A DNA stretch of 6,987 nt. It comes from Cellvibrionales bacterium. Lineage in GTDB: Bacteria; Pseudomonadota; Gammaproteobacteria; Pseudomonadales; JAHEGP01. The position numbers were made by a program, and so were the translations under genes. The DNA is taken from assembly GCA_024645065.1 (NCBI GenBank), contig JAHEGP010000171.1, positions 1 through 6,987 of the forward strand. The letters run 5' to 3'. The notes beneath the pieces are model-generated. The model had not been told where the DNA came from. It did no database searches and was given only the letters and a program-made list of their open reading frames with translations. Position 1 is the stretch's first letter; the number at the start of each line of letters is the position of its first letter. Positions 4,748 to 6,987 of this stretch are shown one piece after another.

Positions 4748-6118
4748 ATGTACGCTGACAACCCGAAGATCCAGCAGCTGATGCGCATTGGACAGCCAGA
4801 CTGGAACCGTGAATGGCCCGACTATATCGCCGAATACCAGCTCAACGCCAACGACATTCAGGATCTGCTGGCACTGTTCAAGGATGACCAAATTGAACCG
4901 GGCGAGGGCCAGCCGCCACAGATCTGGGCCTCGCTGCATGCCTGGCGGGCCCTCGGCCAGCTTGGCGACCCGGCGGCGATCGTCCCCATCATCCATAGCT
5001 TTGATACCTGTCATGCGGACGAAGCTGCGCTGGAAGAATTGAGCACCGTCATTGCCATGTTTGGTGCACCGGCCATCCCGGCCCTGGCCGAGTACTGGCA
5101 GCGACCGGGCAAGGATGAATTCGCGTATGTGATGGCGCTGGATTCACTGGCGAAAATCGCCGCAAAGCACCCCGACACCCGGGATCAAATCCTGGCTATC
5201 TTTGCGAACTACATGGCCGAGCCGGAACAGGCGTTCCGGGTGCTCAATGCACTGCTGATAGCGCACCTGGTCGAGCTGGAAGCAAGGGAGCTTATCGATG
5301 ATATAAGCCGGCTATTCGCCATGGAATGTGTCGACCTTAGCTGCAATGGCGATGTCGAGGACGTGGAAATAGAACTTGGCCTGCGCGATCACCGCAGCAC
5401 CCCCAAACCCGACCTTGAAGCCCTCGAGTCGGACCGGCAACCACTACCCGACATACCCGAGCCCGAAGAGGACGATTTTTTAGGCATCCTCAATTACGCG
5501 CTGTATAAAAAAGGCGGCGACGATGCAATTTATGAAGTATCTGAACTGGACGGCTTTTTTGCAGCTATCGCCTGCGCTCCCCAATTGATCGCCCCGTCGA
5601 GCTGGATGCCGGCAATCTGGGGCGGCGCCGACCAGTCACCGGAATGGGACAGCAAGGAAGAGTTCGAGCGTTTTGCCACTGCGCTGTTCGCCTATCACAA
5701 CATGGTGGTTGAGGGATTCAGTGACGACGACTACGAACCGCTGTTCCTGGAAAACACCCGGCACGACCAGCCGACGCTGGTGGTGGACGAGTGGTGTGAA
5801 GGCTTTATGCGGGGCCTGGGCCTGTGGGGCCATTCCATTACCGAACAAGATATACCGGTGCTGGAAGAGTGTCTTGCGCCAATCCAGCTATTCACCGGCG
5901 CCGTTGACTACGAAACTCGCATGGCCCTGCCAGACAGCGACATCGAGGCGCTGCAGGAAAGCATCCAACCCGCCGTGTTGCGCATATACCGCTATTTTTT
6001 CCAGCCGGTGAAGCGCTCCAACACCACGTTTATCCACGCATCGCCAAAAACCGGCCGCAATCAACCCTGCCCCTGTGGTAGCGGCAAAAAATACAAAAAG
6101 TGTTGCGGGTTGAACTAG
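4748..6118 (+). CDS. HEAT-like / UPF0149 (YecA-YgfB) / SEC-C multidomain protein
   Basis: This gene encodes a 456-residue acidic cytoplasmic protein. Residues about 58-195 are alpha-helical and HEAT-like (AWRALGQLGDPAAIVPII is typical), then a VEDVEIELGL segment and an acidic proline-rich linker (218-242). Residues about 244-420 are a UPF0149/YecA domain: SELDGFFAAIACAPQLIAPSSWMPAIWG (265-292), then PEW, and the YEPLF plus EWCEGFMRG segments. Residues 436-456 are a consensus SEC-C zinc motif with C441, C443, C452 and C453. Stand-alone YecA of E. coli has UPF0149 plus SEC-C, about 220 residues; the HEAT-like half is an addition. SEC-C motifs bind zinc and often contact ribosomes or proteins, and HEAT repeats suggest a protein-binding scaffold; the exact role is unknown. 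Start ATG 4748 has AGGAA at 4739-4743; a longer frame from TTG 4679 lacks such a site and would begin at the candidate promoter. Confidence 0.9.
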   Translation: MYADNPKIQQLMRIGQPDWNREWPDYIAEYQLNANDIQDLLALFKDDQIEPGEGQPPQIWASLHAWRALGQLGDPAAIVPIIHSFDTCHADEAALEELSTVIAMFGAPAIPALAEYWQRPGKDEFAYVMALDSLAKIAAKHPDTRDQILAIFANYMAEPEQAFRVLNALLIAHLVELEARELIDDISRLFAMECVDLSCNGDVEDVEIELGLRDHRSTPKPDLEALESDRQPLPDIPEPEEDDFLGILNYALYKKGGDDAIYEVSELDGFFAAIACAPQLIAPSSWMPAIWGGADQSPEWDSKEEFERFATALFAYHNMVVEGFSDDDYEPLFLENTRHDQPTLVVDEWCEGFMRGLGLWGHSITEQDIPVLEECLAPIQLFTGAVDYETRMALPDSDIEALQESIQPAVLRIYRYFFQPVKRSNTTFIHASPKTGRNQPCPCGSGKKYKKCCGLN

Positions 6119-6535
6119 GCTAGTCCTGATTCAAACAGGCGCTTAGCGGTGGGCGATACCGGCCAGCTCCAGGCCCTGGATATACCAATCAATCTGCTCC
6201 TGTCGCTTGAGATAAAACAACGTCCACCGCGCGAATTCGAAGCTGAAATGCATGATTTTCTGCCTGGTGGCCGCCGGAATGGCGCTCTCTCACACCTGAC
6301 CTGAACCCCGCAAGGCCGTAACCAATTGAATTAAAACACTTATCTTAATCTCCACCGTTTCTCCAGATTTAAACCACGCCACCTCCAAGCGACGAGGGCG
6401 GCATTTCCCTACTATCACAACCGTCAACACAGGAAATGTCCGAACGAAGCAGAACACCAGGAAGGCCGAGCTTTTCGACCTCTCCATAAAACCGGAAGCT
6501 GACGCTTGCGCAACATAAAAGACGAGGAGTCTACA
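6119..6535. other. Gene-poor interval between UPF0149 gene and small membrane protein gene
   Basis: Apart from a doubtful 36-codon minus-strand frame (6253-6143), this 417-base stretch shows no supported gene. A 65-codon minus-strand frame at 6487-6290 has no ribosome site and an unconvincing composition. Bases 6310-6380 are visibly more AT-rich than the surroundings. No clear terminator follows the 6118 stop on either strand. The promoter for the 6536 gene should lie near 6450-6510 but is not obvious. Confidence 0.5.
6143..6253 (-). CDS. Possible 36-residue small protein or gene remnant
   Basis: ATG 6253-6251 to TAA 6145-6143 on the minus strand encodes a 36-residue peptide beginning MHFSFEFARWTLFYLKRQ and ending with an amphipathic stretch (QIDWYIQGLELAGIAHR). 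An AGGCAGA lies about six bases upstream, a moderate ribosome site. The frame is blocked by a TGA 13 codons before the ATG. The composition (W, Y, F, R, E mix) looks protein-like, so it may be a true small gene or the tail of a degraded one. No family recognised. Confidence 0.3.
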   Translation of the reverse strand: MHFSFEFARWTLFYLKRQEQIDWYIQGLELAGIAHR

Positions 6536-6721
6536 ATGGAACTTTCAATTTTATTTATCGCCGTAGTATTTATGATACCGCTTGCCCTGGGCTTGATTTT
6601 GCTGGGCGCAATGGCGGTCGATGCCCGACCCGCTGCCACTGCAACGAATAAAAAAGCCGCGAAGGCCCCGGCGCCAAAAGACAGCACAACGGGCAATATT
6701 GGGCATTACCTGCCGGCTTGA
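6536..6721 (+). CDS. Small single-pass membrane protein, 61 residues
   Basis: ATG 6536 is preceded by an excellent ribosome site, GAGGAG at 6524-6529 with a 6-base gap. The 61-residue product has one strongly hydrophobic segment at residues 4-27 (begins LSILFIAVVF), then a short hydrophilic tail rich in A, K, P and T (NKKAAKAPAPKD) and the end GNIGHYLPA. With no charge before the helix and lysines after it, the tail is predicted to be cytoplasmic, with the N-terminus outside. The hydrophobic segment lacks a good signal-peptidase context, so it is more likely an anchor. No family is recognised and no function can be assigned. It stands alone, followed by a long hairpin. Confidence 0.75.
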   Translation: MELSILFIAVVFMIPLALGLILLGAMAVDARPAATATNKKAAKAPAPKDSTTGNIGHYLPA

Positions 6722-6732
6722 ACCATCGAGGT

Positions 6733-6748
6733 CCCGGGAAAACCCGGG
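6733..6748. repeat. Short hairpin CCCGGG-AAAA-CCCGGG
   Basis: Two copies of the palindrome CCCGGG (6733-6738 and 6743-6748) flank AAAA, giving a 6-bp GC-only stem with a 4-base loop, 12 bases after the 6721 stop. No T-run follows. Its right arm overlaps the left arm of the larger hairpin at 6744-6793, so both cannot form at once. Confidence 0.55.
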
Positions 6749-6793
6749 CTGCAGCCGACGCATACCCAGCAGTATGCGCCGGAGGCAGCCCGG
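6744..6793. repeat. Long imperfect inverted repeat (50-base hairpin)
   Basis: The outer arms CCGGGCTGC (6744-6752) and GCAGCCCGG (6785-6793) pair over 9 bp. After a 2x2 mismatch (AG/AG), CCG (6755-6757) pairs with CGG (6780-6782). After a 1x1 mismatch, CGCATAC (6759-6765) pairs with GTATGCG (6772-6778) around a 6-base loop, giving 19 paired positions in all. No T-run follows on the plus strand; on the minus strand GTTTTC follows, so any intrinsic terminator activity would be leftward and weak. It may serve as a 3' stabilising structure for the 6536 transcript, a leader element for the 6834 gene, or a REP-like element. Confidence 0.7.
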
Positions 6794-6833
6794 TCTATTG
6801 GCACCAGCACATTGACCCACCGGGGATGCCGCC

Positions 6834-6987
6834 ATGTACCAAGAGCAAGCAGAATGTGGCCCGTTGAGCGAACGCCTCGCGCAGTTGGGCGCGCAACTGG
6901 ATCATTTCCTTGACTTTGAATACCCCGATGCCATGCACAATGCCAGCAGCTGGCGTGACGCCCTTGGCGGCGAGCTGCCGCAACGGG
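6834..6987 (+). CDS. N-terminal part of a probable PLP-dependent decarboxylase, cut by window edge
   Basis: ATG 6834 opens a frame that stays open to the right edge (51 codons), preceded by GGGGAT about 6 bases upstream. The peptide begins MYQEQAECGPLSERLAQLG and continues with HFLDFEYPDAMHNASSWRDALGGELPQRG. The FLDF-x(2)-PDA ... W-x(2)-L-x(3)-LP-x(2)-G pattern recalls the leader segment of bacterial group II pyridoxal-phosphate decarboxylases (glutamate/aromatic amino acid decarboxylase-like proteins). The lysine and cofactor-binding core lie outside the window, so neither the fold nor the substrate is confirmed. The coding call is firmer than the function. Confidence 0.5.
   Translation, partial: MYQEQAECGPLSERLAQLGAQLDHFLDFEYPDAMHNASSWRDALGGELPQR

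Noticed and set aside
4418..5014. Minus-strand frames at 4418-4696 and 4733-5014
   Set aside because: They lie antisense to the DUF2452-like and UPF0149 genes, without ribosome sites or recognisable motifs.
6290..6487. 65-codon minus-strand frame
   Set aside because: No ribosome site upstream of its ATG, and the composition is not convincing; kept only as a note on the empty interval.
6798..6816. Sigma54-like TTGGCAC
   Set aside because: The matching -12 GC element is not at the required spacing.

Overview
The window looks like chromosomal DNA of a free-living, probably marine, gammaproteobacterium. It is moderately GC-rich and tightly packed with genes. The gene families present (YchJ/UPF0225, HopJ, UPF0149/YecA with SEC-C, DUF2452-like) are typical of that class. 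The genus cannot be fixed from the sequence; Halieaceae/Cellvibrionales-like bacteria are a guess. There are no rRNA or tRNA genes, CRISPR arrays, transposases or clear phage genes.

Layout. Bases 1-1810 hold a minus-strand two-gene unit: a YchJ-family protein with one SEC-C motif (1810 to 1409), then a secreted or membrane-anchored M16 zinc peptidase (1405 leftward, running off the left edge). A roughly 400-base divergent region (1811-2208) follows, with a terminator-like hairpin and two short overlapping reading frames in front of a plus-strand bile acid:sodium symporter-family transporter (2209-3111). Next is a small plus-strand gene of unknown function (3204-3542) with an excellent LexA/SOS operator across its promoter. 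It converges with a minus-strand HopJ-family gene (3901 to 3557). Two plus-strand genes follow: a DUF2452-like protein (4003-4617) and a 456-residue HEAT-like + UPF0149/YecA + SEC-C protein (4748-6118). Bases 6119-6535 are nearly empty apart from a doubtful 36-codon minus-strand frame. A 61-residue single-pass membrane protein (6536-6721), a long imperfect hairpin (6744-6793), and the start of a probable pyridoxal-phosphate-dependent decarboxylase (6834 onward) close the window.

How the genes relate. Most are independent housekeeping or accessory genes, not one pathway. The only clear operon is ychJ-like plus M16 peptidase, with a 3-base gap. The best lead for undescribed biology is the small gene at 3204: CTGT-N8-ACAG lies over the transcription start of a recognisable sigma70 promoter, so the gene is probably induced by DNA damage, yet its protein has no known function. 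Secondary leads are the overlapping mini-frames before the transporter, the mutually exclusive hairpins at 6733-6793, and the membrane tail on the M16 peptidase.
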